In this document: one piece after another, positions 9,024 to 17,367 of the stretch
How positions within the stretch are numbered: the stretch's first letter is position 1
Layout: the number at the start of each line of letters is the position of its first letter
Assembly: GCA_029251885.1 (NCBI GenBank)
Contig: JAQXCL010000028.1
Span: 1-34,894 of the forward strand
Direction: 5' to 3'
Source: Opitutales bacterium
GTDB lineage: Bacteria; Verrucomicrobiota; Verrucomicrobiia; Opitutales; Seribacteraceae
Length of the DNA stretch: 34,894 bases
Program-made: the position numbers and the translations under genes
Notes under the pieces: generated by a model
Told to the model about the DNA's origin: nothing
What the model saw: the letters and a program-made list of their open reading frames with translations, nothing else
Database searches by the model: none

Positions 9024-12000
9024 GGTTTTGTTATGGCTTCATCGAGGTTCATAATAGCCCGGGCGAGGAGAACATTACCGGCCCACTCAGCATTGGCTTG
9101 TTTGTCATTGGCAACTTCCTGAGGATTGAGTTCGCCCTGCTTAAAACGGTTTAGTTGCTGGTCTAGGTAAGCCTGAAGGTTTTTCTGTTCTTCGGCTTTG
9201 GGAGGACGGGTAAGAAAGCGACGAAATAGGGTGCGAACCGGGTCTTTCTTTTTAATATGTACTTCTTTTCCTGCTGCTCTTGCCAACTCGAGGAACATTT
9301 CATCATTCAGTAGTGTAAGAGCCTGCAACGGGGTGTTGCTCCGATCCCGTCTGGCCAAACAGTTTTCCCCCGATGTGCCATCAAATGTCATATGTCCAGC
9401 AAAGGGAGCCGTGCGTTTGATAAAAGTGTAGAGTGATCGGCGATATCGATCTTCGCCTTGGGAGACATTCCATGCCTTACTGCCAAAGGCATGAGAAAGT
9501 ACACTCTTAGGTTGTGGAGGGTAGACGCCCGGACCAAACATTTTTTTGGATAGTTTTCCACTTGCTAAGAGCATATGGTCTCGAATCAATTCCCCGGTTA
9601 GTCTAAAGCGTGGTCCTCGGGCTAATAGGCGATTTTGCGGATCCATTTCGAATAACTTTTCTGATGTTTCTGAACTTTGCCGGTAAGTGGAGCTGTTCAC
9701 CAATAAACGGTGCAATTTTTTTAAAGACATTCCGTTTTTACGAAATTCAACGGCTAACCAATCAAGCAATTCAGGGTGGTCAGGAGATGCAGACTGGGTA
9801 CCAAAATCACCGCTAGTTCGAATCAAACCGGCGCCAAATAGCGATCGCCAAGCACGGTTAACCACCACGCGGTCACCGATTGGATTTTCCTCACTGACTA
9901 ACCAACGGGCAAATTCTAGTCGGTTTGTTGGTTCTTGATCAATGGAAAGTCCAAATACTTCAGGGATTCCCGCAGGCACTTTATGTTTTGGATTGGTGTA
10001 TTCTCCACGGTGTCGAAGGTAAGTTGCCCTAGGGTTATCGGCGGGGCGCTCCTGCATAACTAATGATTTCGCACTTTTAGGCATTTTTCTTTTCAACCCG
10101 GCCAGTTCTGTTTTACCTGAGGAGGGTACTGAAATACTCTTCCATGGTGCGTCCCCGGGTTTTCCGATAACGGTGGACTTTATTCCATTACGTAACCCTT
10201 TTGTTTTCCATTGTTCATTGGACGGTTTTTCTTCGCTGAAAAGCCAACTTTCATCACTTGGAATATTTTGTTTTTTTCCTTTTGGCATAACCAAACTTAA
10301 TTGTGCAATAAGAGCACCGGGGCCACCGTTGTTCTTGGCTTTGACTGCAATTGTATTGGTTCCCTTCGCGAGATTGGTCTTGAGATTTAGGGAGACTGGT
10401 TCGTTCCACAAAGTATTACTTGCCACTTTTATGCCATTGATAAAAAACTCGGATTCATCGTCGCAGGTAAAGGTGAGTTTTCCTGATTTGGGTGCTTCAG
10501 TAAGTTCAAAACTTTTTGTAAAATAAAGGGACTTAGCGGTTTGGGTATTTTCCCCGTCCCAAATCCAACGCGATGCAGCTCCAAATAATTGATTGTTTTC
10601 CTTCTGGTTAAGAAATATTTTCTCGAGAAATATTTGTTTAAGAAAATCATTTTCTTGCTGGGTCTTGTTGTCCTTGGCTATCAAGTCTTCGACCTTTGAC
10701 CCTAAGTGCATGGGTTTGATTGGCTTGGTGGATGATGTTGCGGATATACGGAAGCGACCGAATGCGGCTACGAAATGTCTTTCAAAAAGCATTGATAACG
10801 AAAAGGACTCCCTGGCAGGAATTGGCTTGGACAGCGGAAGTATTAAATGGTGTTCCGTTCCGATGGCTCCCGAACCCCATCCCGAAGATCCATCGCCATC
10901 TAGGATATTTTCTACACCATGGCCACCATGACTAGATGGCTTGGTGAATTCTACATCTGATCCATTTAGCGATGCGGTAACTTCGCTGAGAAAAAAAGTA
11001 CCACTGCGTCCCTCATAGTATGAACGACCCGGCCCTTTCCCCGGTAAGCGATCGTCCGGTAAGGCTTCAATACGAAGTGCAGTTATTGAGGAGTTCGAAG
11101 TATAATTTAAGTCGTAGACATCCCGTTTGGTAAAATCTCCAGATGAGAAAATGGAACCATCCTTCATAAGTTCAAGTTTGGGGAGGTTGGTATTCCATCC
11201 AGTCGGTTCCAGGATTTTCCAGTTTGTAGTACTTTTTTTCGTACGGGTTAGCCAGGAATTGAAGGAATTATCAAAGTCAGAATGTCGGGTAATGAGTTCT
11301 TTGACTTTCTGTGAAACCTGACTTTCGATTTCTAGAGTAAGTTTCTTTTGTTGTTCGGTGATGAGGAAGAGATCAGGTTCTTCAACATTATCGAGTAGAG
11401 CCATTATGCCAAAGTATTCATCATGGGTTATTGGATCGTATTTGTGGGTATGGCACTGAGCACATCCCGTAGTCAATCCCATCCAAACGGTACCAGTAGT
11501 GGCCACTCGATCCACGGCCGCATAAAAGCGGAATTCGAGAGGATCAATGCCTCCTTCCTCATTGAGTTGGGTGTTGCGATGAAAGCCGGTTGCGATTTTT
11601 TGATCTAATGTCGAGTTCGGTAGCATGTCACCTGCAAGCTGTTCGATGGTAAATTGATCGTAGGGCATATCATTGTTGAGGGCTCGAATCACCCAGTCTC
11701 TGTAGTGCCAAATTTCACGAGGCCTATCTTTCTCATACCCATTAGTATCGGCATAGCGTGCAAGATCGAGCCACTCGCGGGCCCATTTTTCTCCGTAGTG
11801 AGAAGATGTCATCAATTGATCGACCAATCTTTCGTATGCATCGACGCGGTTGTCTGTTACAAAGCGGTCCACTTGTTCGGGGGTAGGGGGTAGTCCAGTC
11901 AGGTCGAGGTAGATCCGTCTTGCTAGGGTGTAGCGGTCTGCCTCGGGAGAAGGTTCAAGCTCATGTCTCTCCAGGCTTTTAAGAATAAAGGCATCGATAG

Positions 12001-12415
12001 GATTATTTCCCCACTTCGCTGCATTGACGAGAGTGATGGATGCTTGAGGTGGATCAAAGGCCCAGTGTTTGGCGTATTCCGCACCCTCGGCAATCCATTG
12101 ATCAAGCAGGTCTTTTTCCTCCTCGGTTAATGAGGCATGAGATTCGGGTGGTGGCATGATCTCATCTGGATCATCGGATCGAATACGGTAATGAAATTCA
12201 CTGTCCTCAATCACTCCCGGTACGATGATATCATCTTCAAGGGCATTCCCCCTAATATCCAACCGTAGTTTTGCTTTACGGCCCTCTTCATCCGGTCCGT
12301 GGCAGGCGTAACACTTGCTGGCAAGCAGAGGGCGGATGTCCTGGTTGAAATCAACAGAAGCAACGCAAGTTAAATGAGAGCCTAAAAAGGCCAAAAACAA
12401 GAAAATGGCTTTCAC
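9020..12415 (-). CDS. DUF1549/DUF1553 cytochrome-type protein with carbohydrate-binding-like inserts
   Basis: I place the start at a GTG (complement 12413-12415), giving 1131 residues and a compact signal peptide (MKAIFLFLAFLGSHLTCVAS). The ATG at 12469 would add 18 polar residues before it. C35-Y-A-C-H39 lies in the PSCyt1 domain. DUF1549 follows (LARRIYLDLTGLPP, AREWLDLARYADTNG), with CAQCHTHKYDP near residue 320. Two inserts follow: a galactose-binding-like region (ILDGDGSSGWGSG) and a jelly-roll/PA14-like segment at about 620-720 (SRWIWDGE, FTCDDESEFFINGIKV, AKNNGGPGALIA). DUF1553 closes the protein. It is the first gene of a five-gene run ending at 2095 and the longest of the three paralogues. 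The inserts suggest direct contact with a glycan. Confidence 0.9.
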   Translation of the reverse strand: MKAIFLFLAFLGSHLTCVASVDFNQDIRPLLASKCYACHGPDEEGRKAKLRLDIRGNALEDDIIVPGVIEDSEFHYRIRSDDPDEIMPPPESHASLTEEEKDLLDQWIAEGAEYAKHWAFDPPQASITLVNAAKWGNNPIDAFILKSLERHELEPSPEADRYTLARRIYLDLTGLPPTPEQVDRFVTDNRVDAYERLVDQLMTSSHYGEKWAREWLDLARYADTNGYEKDRPREIWHYRDWVIRALNNDMPYDQFTIEQLAGDMLPNSTLDQKIATGFHRNTQLNEEGGIDPLEFRFYAAVDRVATTGTVWMGLTTGCAQCHTHKYDPITHDEYFGIMALLDNVEEPDLFLITEQQKKLTLEIESQVSQKVKELITRHSDFDNSFNSWLTRTKKSTTNWKILEPTGWNTNLPKLELMKDGSIFSSGDFTKRDVYDLNYTSNSSITALRIEALPDDRLPGKGPGRSYYEGRSGTFFLSEVTASLNGSDVEFTKPSSHGGHGVENILDGDGSSGWGSGAIGTEHHLILPLSKPIPARESFSLSMLFERHFVAAFGRFRISATSSTKPIKPMHLGSKVEDLIAKDNKTQQENDFLKQIFLEKIFLNQKENNQLFGAASRWIWDGENTQTAKSLYFTKSFELTEAPKSGKLTFTCDDESEFFINGIKVASNTLWNEPVSLNLKTNLAKGTNTIAVKAKNNGGPGALIAQLSLVMPKGKKQNIPSDESWLFSEEKPSNEQWKTKGLRNGIKSTVIGKPGDAPWKSISVPSSGKTELAGLKRKMPKSAKSLVMQERPADNPRATYLRHRGEYTNPKHKVPAGIPEVFGLSIDQEPTNRLEFARWLVSEENPIGDRVVVNRAWRSLFGAGLIRTSGDFGTQSASPDHPELLDWLAVEFRKNGMSLKKLHRLLVNSSTYRQSSETSEKLFEMDPQNRLLARGPRFRLTGELIRDHMLLASGKLSKKMFGPGVYPPQPKSVLSHAFGSKAWNVSQGEDRYRRSLYTFIKRTAPFAGHMTFDGTSGENCLARRDRSNTPLQALTLLNDEMFLELARAAGKEVHIKKKDPVRTLFRRFLTRPPKAEEQKNLQAYLDQQLNRFKQGELNPQEVANDKQANAEWAGNVLLARAIMNLDEAITKP

Positions 12416-12438
12416 AAATAATATAATGTCGCAAATGG
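12416..12438 (-). promoter_or_regulatory. Single half-site similar to the 27571-27610 element, just upstream of a DUF1553 start
   Basis: Read on the minus strand this stretch contains ATTTGCGACATTATATTA immediately before the proposed GTG start at 12415. It resembles ATTTGCGACACTTTATTA at 27598-27615, with 16 of 18 positions identical by manual count. The second half-site 21 bases away is not convincing here. If the ATG at 12469 were the true start this would be coding sequence, which lowers the weight. Confidence 0.25.
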
Positions 12439-12541
12439 TCGGTTTCTTACCACTTAAAACATTAAACAAAATACAAATTCTTATTCAGGTCACAAATTTA
12501 CTCTTTTAGAATTTTGCTATCTTGCTCCTTAAAAGGTCAAA

Positions 12542-12563
12542 GGGCGACCATTCAAGTTCGCCC
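12542..12563 (-). terminator. Candidate hairpin terminator between sulfatase and DUF1553 operon
   Basis: On the minus strand GGGCGA (12563-12558) pairs with TCGCCC (12547-12542) around a 10-base loop, followed by TTTGACCTTTT. It sits about 20 bases after the stop of the sulfatase at 12582. The stem is GC-rich but only 6 base pairs and the T tract is broken, so termination may be partial. Confidence 0.4.
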
Positions 12564-12581
12564 GCAATTCTTGTTATAAAG

Positions 12582-14159
12582 TTAATTTTTCAGTAATTCT
12601 TTGAATTGAATCACTTTTTCATTCCAGAGATTTTCGAGCTTACTTTTTAATTTTGGCATCTTCTTGGATAGGTCATTTGATTCGGCTCGATCTTTACTAA
12701 GGTCGTACAAGGCCCATGGGTCATTCTTGGCGGCAACAAGCTTGAGATTTCCTTGCCTGATCGCACGGTTGCCCGCGTGCATCCACCAAATAGATTCTCT
12801 CGGGATGGCGCGATCCTCCAAGAAGGATGAAACCAAACTTTTACCAGGAGCCTTGGGAATAGGTGCCCCTTTCCATGATTTTGGTTTTTTAATTCCGGCT
12901 AATTCCAGAATGGTAGGTACGATGTCGATCACATGCCCAGGTGAATGTCTTAATTCACCTTTGTTTTTTATACCATTTGGCCAATGAGCGATGAGAGGCG
13001 TGCTGATTCCTCCTTCGTGTACCCAGGTTTTATGCCTGCGGAAAGGAGTGTTGGATGCACTGGAAAACCCGGGGCCCAAGCAGAGGTAAGATTTAGCACT
13101 GCCCATTGGAGCTTCTGTGTCATGCCCGCCGCTTCGAATCATGATCTCTGCACTGGCTCCATTGTCGGAGGCAAAAAGGATGAGGGTGTTTTTGTAGGCT
13201 CCCATCTTTTTGAGTTGTTCGATAACGCGGCCCACTTCCTGATCGATCCGATCGATCATGGCTGCATGAATGGCCATTTTGGTAGCCTGGAATTGTTTCT
13301 GGGTGTCAGAAAGGCTTGCCCATGGCAGAGGACGGTTTATTTCACTGGGGCCTAAGTTTTCAATCGCTTGAGGAAAGGCATATGGTGGACCGACTTTAGG
13401 TTCGAGGGCGGATAGCGAAGTTTTGTGAAGACCGATTTTCTTTTGTTTGGCGAAGCGTTCTTGCCTGATTTTGTCCCAGCCAAATAAGTACCTGTCTTTA
13501 TACTTGGCGATATCTTCGGCTTTAGCATGAAGGGGGAAATGGGGGGCGATAAAGGCAAGGTAATGGAAGAAGGGTTGATTATCGTAGTTTTGCTGATGAT
13601 CCTTCAGGCACTCGATCGCATGGCTGGCGGTGGCAGTGGTTGAATAGTAACCCTTTTCTACCTTGGCAGGCTTAAAGGGTTTGTCATTGATGAGGTTTCC
13701 CCGTGACGAAAAGAAATTATTTTGTTCCGCTACATACCAGGAACGATCGAAACCACCCGCTAATACTTTGCCGTCAATGTGCCACTTTCCACTGTGATAA
13801 TTACGGTAATCTGAAGATTTTAGAAGCTCAGGAAGAAGGGGTGCCCAGGTTGGGCGTATGCCATGTCCGCCGCCTCTAATGCCAGGCATGGCATCGCGAT
13901 TAATTTGCTGGGCATAGTATCCGCTAAGGAGTGAGGAGCGGGTGGGCCAGCATCTGCCAGTGTTGTAAAACTGGGTATAACGCAATCCGTTGGCAGCAAG
14001 GTTGTCCAGGTTAGGCGTTTCAATCTCACTGCCATAACAGCCCAGGTCGGAATATCCCATGTCGTCGACCAGAATCATCAAGATGTTTGGTTTTTCTTTT
14101 CCGAAAACATTAAGAGAAAAAAAGAACAAGATGGTTTTTAAAATGGTTATTTTTCTCAT
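12582..14159 (-). CDS. Exported sulfatase with canonical CxPxR motif (arylsulfatase-like)
   Basis: The 525-residue type I sulfatase has a signal peptide (1-20, MRKITILKTILFFFSLNVFG). The N-terminal metal motif is VDDMGYSDLGCYG. The formylglycine site is C70-W-P-T-R74, which fits CxPxR, so Cys70 is the expected formylglycine residue. Downstream are YHSGKWHIDG, the metal-site block FASDNGAS, and THDTEAP-like loop residues around HDTEAPMGSAKS. The overall layout, with DRIDQEVGRVIEQLKKMGAY and HEGGISTPLIAHWP, resembles large bacterial arylsulfatases that act on sulfated sugars. Maturation would need a formylglycine-generating enzyme, not encoded here. It lies 52 bases after the stop of the sulfatase at 14212 and probably shares its transcript; a hairpin follows. 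Confidence 0.93.
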   Translation of the reverse strand: MRKITILKTILFFFSLNVFGKEKPNILMILVDDMGYSDLGCYGSEIETPNLDNLAANGLRYTQFYNTGRCWPTRSSLLSGYYAQQINRDAMPGIRGGGHGIRPTWAPLLPELLKSSDYRNYHSGKWHIDGKVLAGGFDRSWYVAEQNNFFSSRGNLINDKPFKPAKVEKGYYSTTATASHAIECLKDHQQNYDNQPFFHYLAFIAPHFPLHAKAEDIAKYKDRYLFGWDKIRQERFAKQKKIGLHKTSLSALEPKVGPPYAFPQAIENLGPSEINRPLPWASLSDTQKQFQATKMAIHAAMIDRIDQEVGRVIEQLKKMGAYKNTLILFASDNGASAEIMIRSGGHDTEAPMGSAKSYLCLGPGFSSASNTPFRRHKTWVHEGGISTPLIAHWPNGIKNKGELRHSPGHVIDIVPTILELAGIKKPKSWKGAPIPKAPGKSLVSSFLEDRAIPRESIWWMHAGNRAIRQGNLKLVAAKNDPWALYDLSKDRAESNDLSKKMPKLKSKLENLWNEKVIQFKELLKN

Positions 14160-14211
14160 GGTTGAGAATGAATGGATGAAGTTTAAAAAAAGTTGAGATT
14201 TTGAGAAAATT

Positions 14212-15567
14212 TTAATCCCAATTTTTTACTACCTTACGCTCCTTTACCGGCCACCAATTATCGATTTTTGCGACGAGTTTTGCCACTACATCCGGGTTTT
14301 GTTCGGCCAGGTTATTTTCTTCTTTTGGATCTTTCAGTAGGTTGAAAAGTTGAGGGCGTTTTTCTTCGCGTGGATGGGTAGTTTTATAGCGGTTAACCTC
14401 CCCGTCATAGGTTAGCAAAAGTTTCCAGTTTCCTTCAATGGTCCATCGGAAAAGGAGAGAGTCTTCAGGGTTTTCGATATCTGCAATATCATGTGCAAAG
14501 CTTTCTCCAAAGATTCCCTTTCTTTTGATGGGTTTTTCTGTTTTTAAATTTTCGAGAAGATTTAATCCAGGCAGAGCTTCTGGTGTTCGTGCCCTGGTCG
14601 CAGCTAGAACCGTGGGGAATAAATCGATGGATGAGACCACATCCTTACGCGTACCATTTTTCAGTTTTCCGTTTGGCCAGGAGAACATGATGGGCGTGCG
14701 AATACCTCCCTCGTATGGAGTTTGCTTGGAACGGGGTGCATAGGCAGATTTGTCGGTTCGGTTGATCCAACCATTGTCAGTCACATAGACAATGAGAGTG
14801 TCATCTCGCAGGTTTCTTTCTTCCAGAATGTCAATGAGTTGGCCACAAGTTTCATCAAACCAAGTACAGTTCGCATAGTACTTGGCAATAGGAAGGGGTA
14901 GGCCCATGTCGCGATAAGGCTTGAGCAGGCGTTCGGGTGGATTGTGTGGCGTGTGAGGAAGAAAGACTCCGTACCATAAGAAGAAGGGCTTTTTCTCCTC
15001 CATTGTATGGTCCACAAATTCTTCGATTGCTTGCAGTCCTTCCCGACCGATTTTTAGACCGTCGTCTCCATGGCGTCCACCTGATTTGGGAAAGCCACGG
15101 GTCATTCCATGTGTGAATCCACCATGTTTAAAATTCCCCTCCCACCATTTTCCGCTTTGATGGCTGAGGTAGCCCTTTTCACCAAGCAACTTGGGTAGGG
15201 TGTCAAACTTATCGAGGTAGGAAATAAGCTTGGCTCTCTTTTGGTTGTAGTTTTTACCGTCCTTGGGAGAATAGTTTTTCGGGGATGGATCATTTCCGGT
15301 TACACCGTGCTTGTGAGCGTACTGCCCATTGACCAGGGTGACGAGGGAAGGTCGGCAGAGAGCAGTGGGAACATACCCCCGTTCGAATAGTACGCTTTCG
15401 TTAGCGAGTTTATCCAAGTGAGGAGTTTTAATTTGCGGGTGTCCCATGAAACCGTAATCAGTCCAAGCCTGATCATCCGAAAGAATGTAAAGGACATTGG
15501 GAGATTTTTGAGCAGATAACCAAAGGGTTGAACCAAATATGAAGAGTAATTTAATGAGTTTTTTCAT
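14212..15567 (-). CDS. Sulfatase-family protein with non-canonical C-R-P-S-L active-site segment
   Basis: The 451-residue protein has a signal peptide (1-20). The SDDQAWTDYGFMGHPQ metal block is at about 30-45 and QSGKWWEGNFKHGGFTHG follows. VTDNGW and GIRTPIMFSWPNG lie in the second half, and a typical sulfatase C-terminus (LLKDPKEENNLAEQNPD) closes it. The expected formylglycine segment reads C71-R-P-S-L75: Cys and Pro are present but Leu replaces the usual Arg. It is the closest relative in the window of the interrupted gene at 2095-3384 (shared TALC, TGNDP, GFTHGM/GFTHDM, FLPHTPHNPP). It follows the cytochrome-tail remnant and the sigma/FecR pair. Sulfatase-fold hydrolase is certain; sulfate ester as substrate is less so because of the altered motif. 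Confidence 0.9.
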   Translation of the reverse strand: MKKLIKLLFIFGSTLWLSAQKSPNVLYILSDDQAWTDYGFMGHPQIKTPHLDKLANESVLFERGYVPTALCRPSLVTLVNGQYAHKHGVTGNDPSPKNYSPKDGKNYNQKRAKLISYLDKFDTLPKLLGEKGYLSHQSGKWWEGNFKHGGFTHGMTRGFPKSGGRHGDDGLKIGREGLQAIEEFVDHTMEEKKPFFLWYGVFLPHTPHNPPERLLKPYRDMGLPLPIAKYYANCTWFDETCGQLIDILEERNLRDDTLIVYVTDNGWINRTDKSAYAPRSKQTPYEGGIRTPIMFSWPNGKLKNGTRKDVVSSIDLFPTVLAATRARTPEALPGLNLLENLKTEKPIKRKGIFGESFAHDIADIENPEDSLLFRWTIEGNWKLLLTYDGEVNRYKTTHPREEKRPQLFNLLKDPKEENNLAEQNPDVVAKLVAKIDNWWPVKERKVVKNWD

Positions 15568-15602
15568 AGGGAACAGGATTCTATGAGGAGATGAGTTTTA
15601 AA

Positions 15603-15710
15603 CTATTTGGCGAAGCGTTGATGATCCGATTTATTACCAGCAACTAAGTAGTCCTTCAAATCAAGAATATCTTCTTTGTCCAGGGTATTTAAAAGTTCGG
15701 AAAGCATCAT
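15603..15710 (-). pseudogene. Remnant of the C-terminal tail of a PVC cytochrome c-type protein
   Basis: A 35-residue frame (ATG complement 15708-15710, stop TAG at 15603-15605) reads SELLNTLDKEDILDLKDYLV, then AGNKSDHQRFAK. This closely follows the end of PVC heme-binding CxxCH proteins, which typically finish with a pattern like LLNTLTKEEILDLLAYLxSGG. A TGA stop lies only three codons upstream in the same frame and no CxxCH is present, so the body of the gene is gone. It sits between the FecR-like gene and the sulfatase at 14212. A short functional peptide cannot be excluded but is less likely. Confidence 0.6.
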
Positions 15711-15765
15711 GGAAATTGCTCATTCTTTTTCCATATCCCATATTTTTGCCTTCCTATTAATCACT

Positions 15766-17367
15766 TTATTGAACCACGGACCAAAGTTCGGATTTGGGAA
15801 GAGAGAAGGAACCCATAATTTTTTCTTCCATGTGTGTTCTAAGTTTTTTCAGTTCCTCTTCTTCATCGGGAGAAAATGCTTCCGTGGTAAACAGGGGCCA
15901 TTTAGGTTGCCCCCAATAGGTCTTCTCGTAGTTAGCACCTTCGTGCTCGATTAATAGTAAGCTTGAAGTTTTGTTGCCCCGCGATTCTCCAAATAGTAAG
16001 TCAATCTTGACCGACTTTTTTCCCGCTTCAAACCATTGTCCTGAGGCAAAACCAGCACGCGCATTTAAGCAGGGGAATGATGGGTGATTGTTTCGAGGAA
16101 TTTTTAATTCCGTGCGGAACGATGAGTCATATCTGGAGCCTTCAAATATAGGGTGTCCGTTAATGGCGACGAGAAGGTTGTTGTCTGCATATCCCCAAAA
16201 CCTAAACCTTCCTTTTTTCGGTGCTTTTATCTTCCCTCGGTACCAGGCGATCCAACCATTGGCTTCACAATAGGGCACTAAGCCAGTTCTTTTTGGAAAG
16301 AGATCGTAGGTGCCAGCAATTCCGCGGAACCGAGTGAGCTGTCCTTCTTTTAGTCCATCCAAGCAAGTAAGGTCGGAAAAGTTGGACCTAACCAGTGGAA
16401 GGATTTGATTGGTTATCGGGCTGCTTTCGGGGTCTGGCTCATAAACATCTGTATCTTCTGGAAAACCAATGATCGAACCGAGGAGGGAACCTAACTTTGA
16501 GCCTTGGATGTCTTTTGCAATCTCAGGAACTCCACTTGGTCGATTGCTTTGGGGTGAGAAACTCCCATTTCGATCAAAGCTCGCCAGTCCACCCTCCGTC
16601 ATTAGGTGCGATCCTTGTTTGTTTCTTGTACCAACCGCAATCTCACCATCCAAGACGAGGACACGGGAACCGAGGTTGCTTGCCTGCACTACAAAACTTG
16701 TGCCAAGGTCCACAAATTTTCGTTCCATTGTATCCACGACAAAGCCAATACCCTGAGGAGGGACGACCAATTTAATTTCCCCGTCGTTTAAAAATAGGCG
16801 ATTATTGTCTATTACAGTCATCTCAAGGGGACCTTTCCCAATGAGGTGTACTCCACTTTCTTGAAAGGCGATTTCCACTAAGCCATCGGTAAATTCGAAT
16901 TTTTCCCCTCTTTGAAATTTAAAGTTTTCCTTTACTGATTGGTCGGACCCCTCGTATTTTATAATCCAAGCGATCCCATTAGGCATTTGCTCTTTGGGGG
17001 GAATGACAAAAGCAGTTATCAAGGTTGCAGCCATCGCAAGCCATGCAAAACTTGGTTTTTTGAGATAGGAGAACCAAGACTTATTTTGTTTATTGTGTAG
17101 TTTGCGCAGGACGCTGTCCTCGAAGGAGACAGATGTATCATTTGAACTGTTTAAAATCTCTTCCAGTTTCAACCATCTGGGTTCGCCAGATTGAGCAGCC
17201 CGGATGAGTCCGGCCATTTCAATTTCATCGGCGACAGCAGTTCGCAGATTAGCGTCTTTAGACAGTCTGTGGAGTAACTCTTTTCTTCTTTTAGGGGAAA
17301 TGTGAGTGGCACCATGCCAGGTAGATAGGATGTCCAGGTAATCGGCGTCGTTAGCGAAGTTCTTCAT
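15766..17367 (-). CDS. FecR-like membrane regulator with C-terminal PA14-like domain
   Basis: The 533-residue protein starts at the ATG complementary to 17365-17367, which overlaps the sigma-factor stop as ATGA; a further upstream ATG at 17400 is less likely. Residues 1-100 are cytoplasmic and charged, fitting an anti-sigma-like domain. A membrane segment lies at about 105-122 (PSFAWLAMAATLITAFVI). Residues about 140-260 form a FecR domain (LVEIAFQESGVHLIGKGPLEM, FVDLGTSFVVQ, VLVLDGEIAVGT). Residues about 340-500 look like a PA14/jelly-roll module (GRFRFWGYADNNLLVAINGHPIF, ARAGFASGQWFEAG). It probably holds the ECF sigma factor in check and responds to an envelope signal. No TonB receptor is nearby, so the signal input differs from classical FecIRA. 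The PA14-like assignment is by pattern. Confidence 0.82.
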   Translation of the reverse strand: MKNFANDADYLDILSTWHGATHISPKRRKELLHRLSKDANLRTAVADEIEMAGLIRAAQSGEPRWLKLEEILNSSNDTSVSFEDSVLRKLHNKQNKSWFSYLKKPSFAWLAMAATLITAFVIPPKEQMPNGIAWIIKYEGSDQSVKENFKFQRGEKFEFTDGLVEIAFQESGVHLIGKGPLEMTVIDNNRLFLNDGEIKLVVPPQGIGFVVDTMERKFVDLGTSFVVQASNLGSRVLVLDGEIAVGTRNKQGSHLMTEGGLASFDRNGSFSPQSNRPSGVPEIAKDIQGSKLGSLLGSIIGFPEDTDVYEPDPESSPITNQILPLVRSNFSDLTCLDGLKEGQLTRFRGIAGTYDLFPKRTGLVPYCEANGWIAWYRGKIKAPKKGRFRFWGYADNNLLVAINGHPIFEGSRYDSSFRTELKIPRNNHPSFPCLNARAGFASGQWFEAGKKSVKIDLLFGESRGNKTSSLLLIEHEGANYEKTYWGQPKWPLFTTEAFSPDEEEELKKLRTHMEEKIMGSFSLPKSELWSVVQ

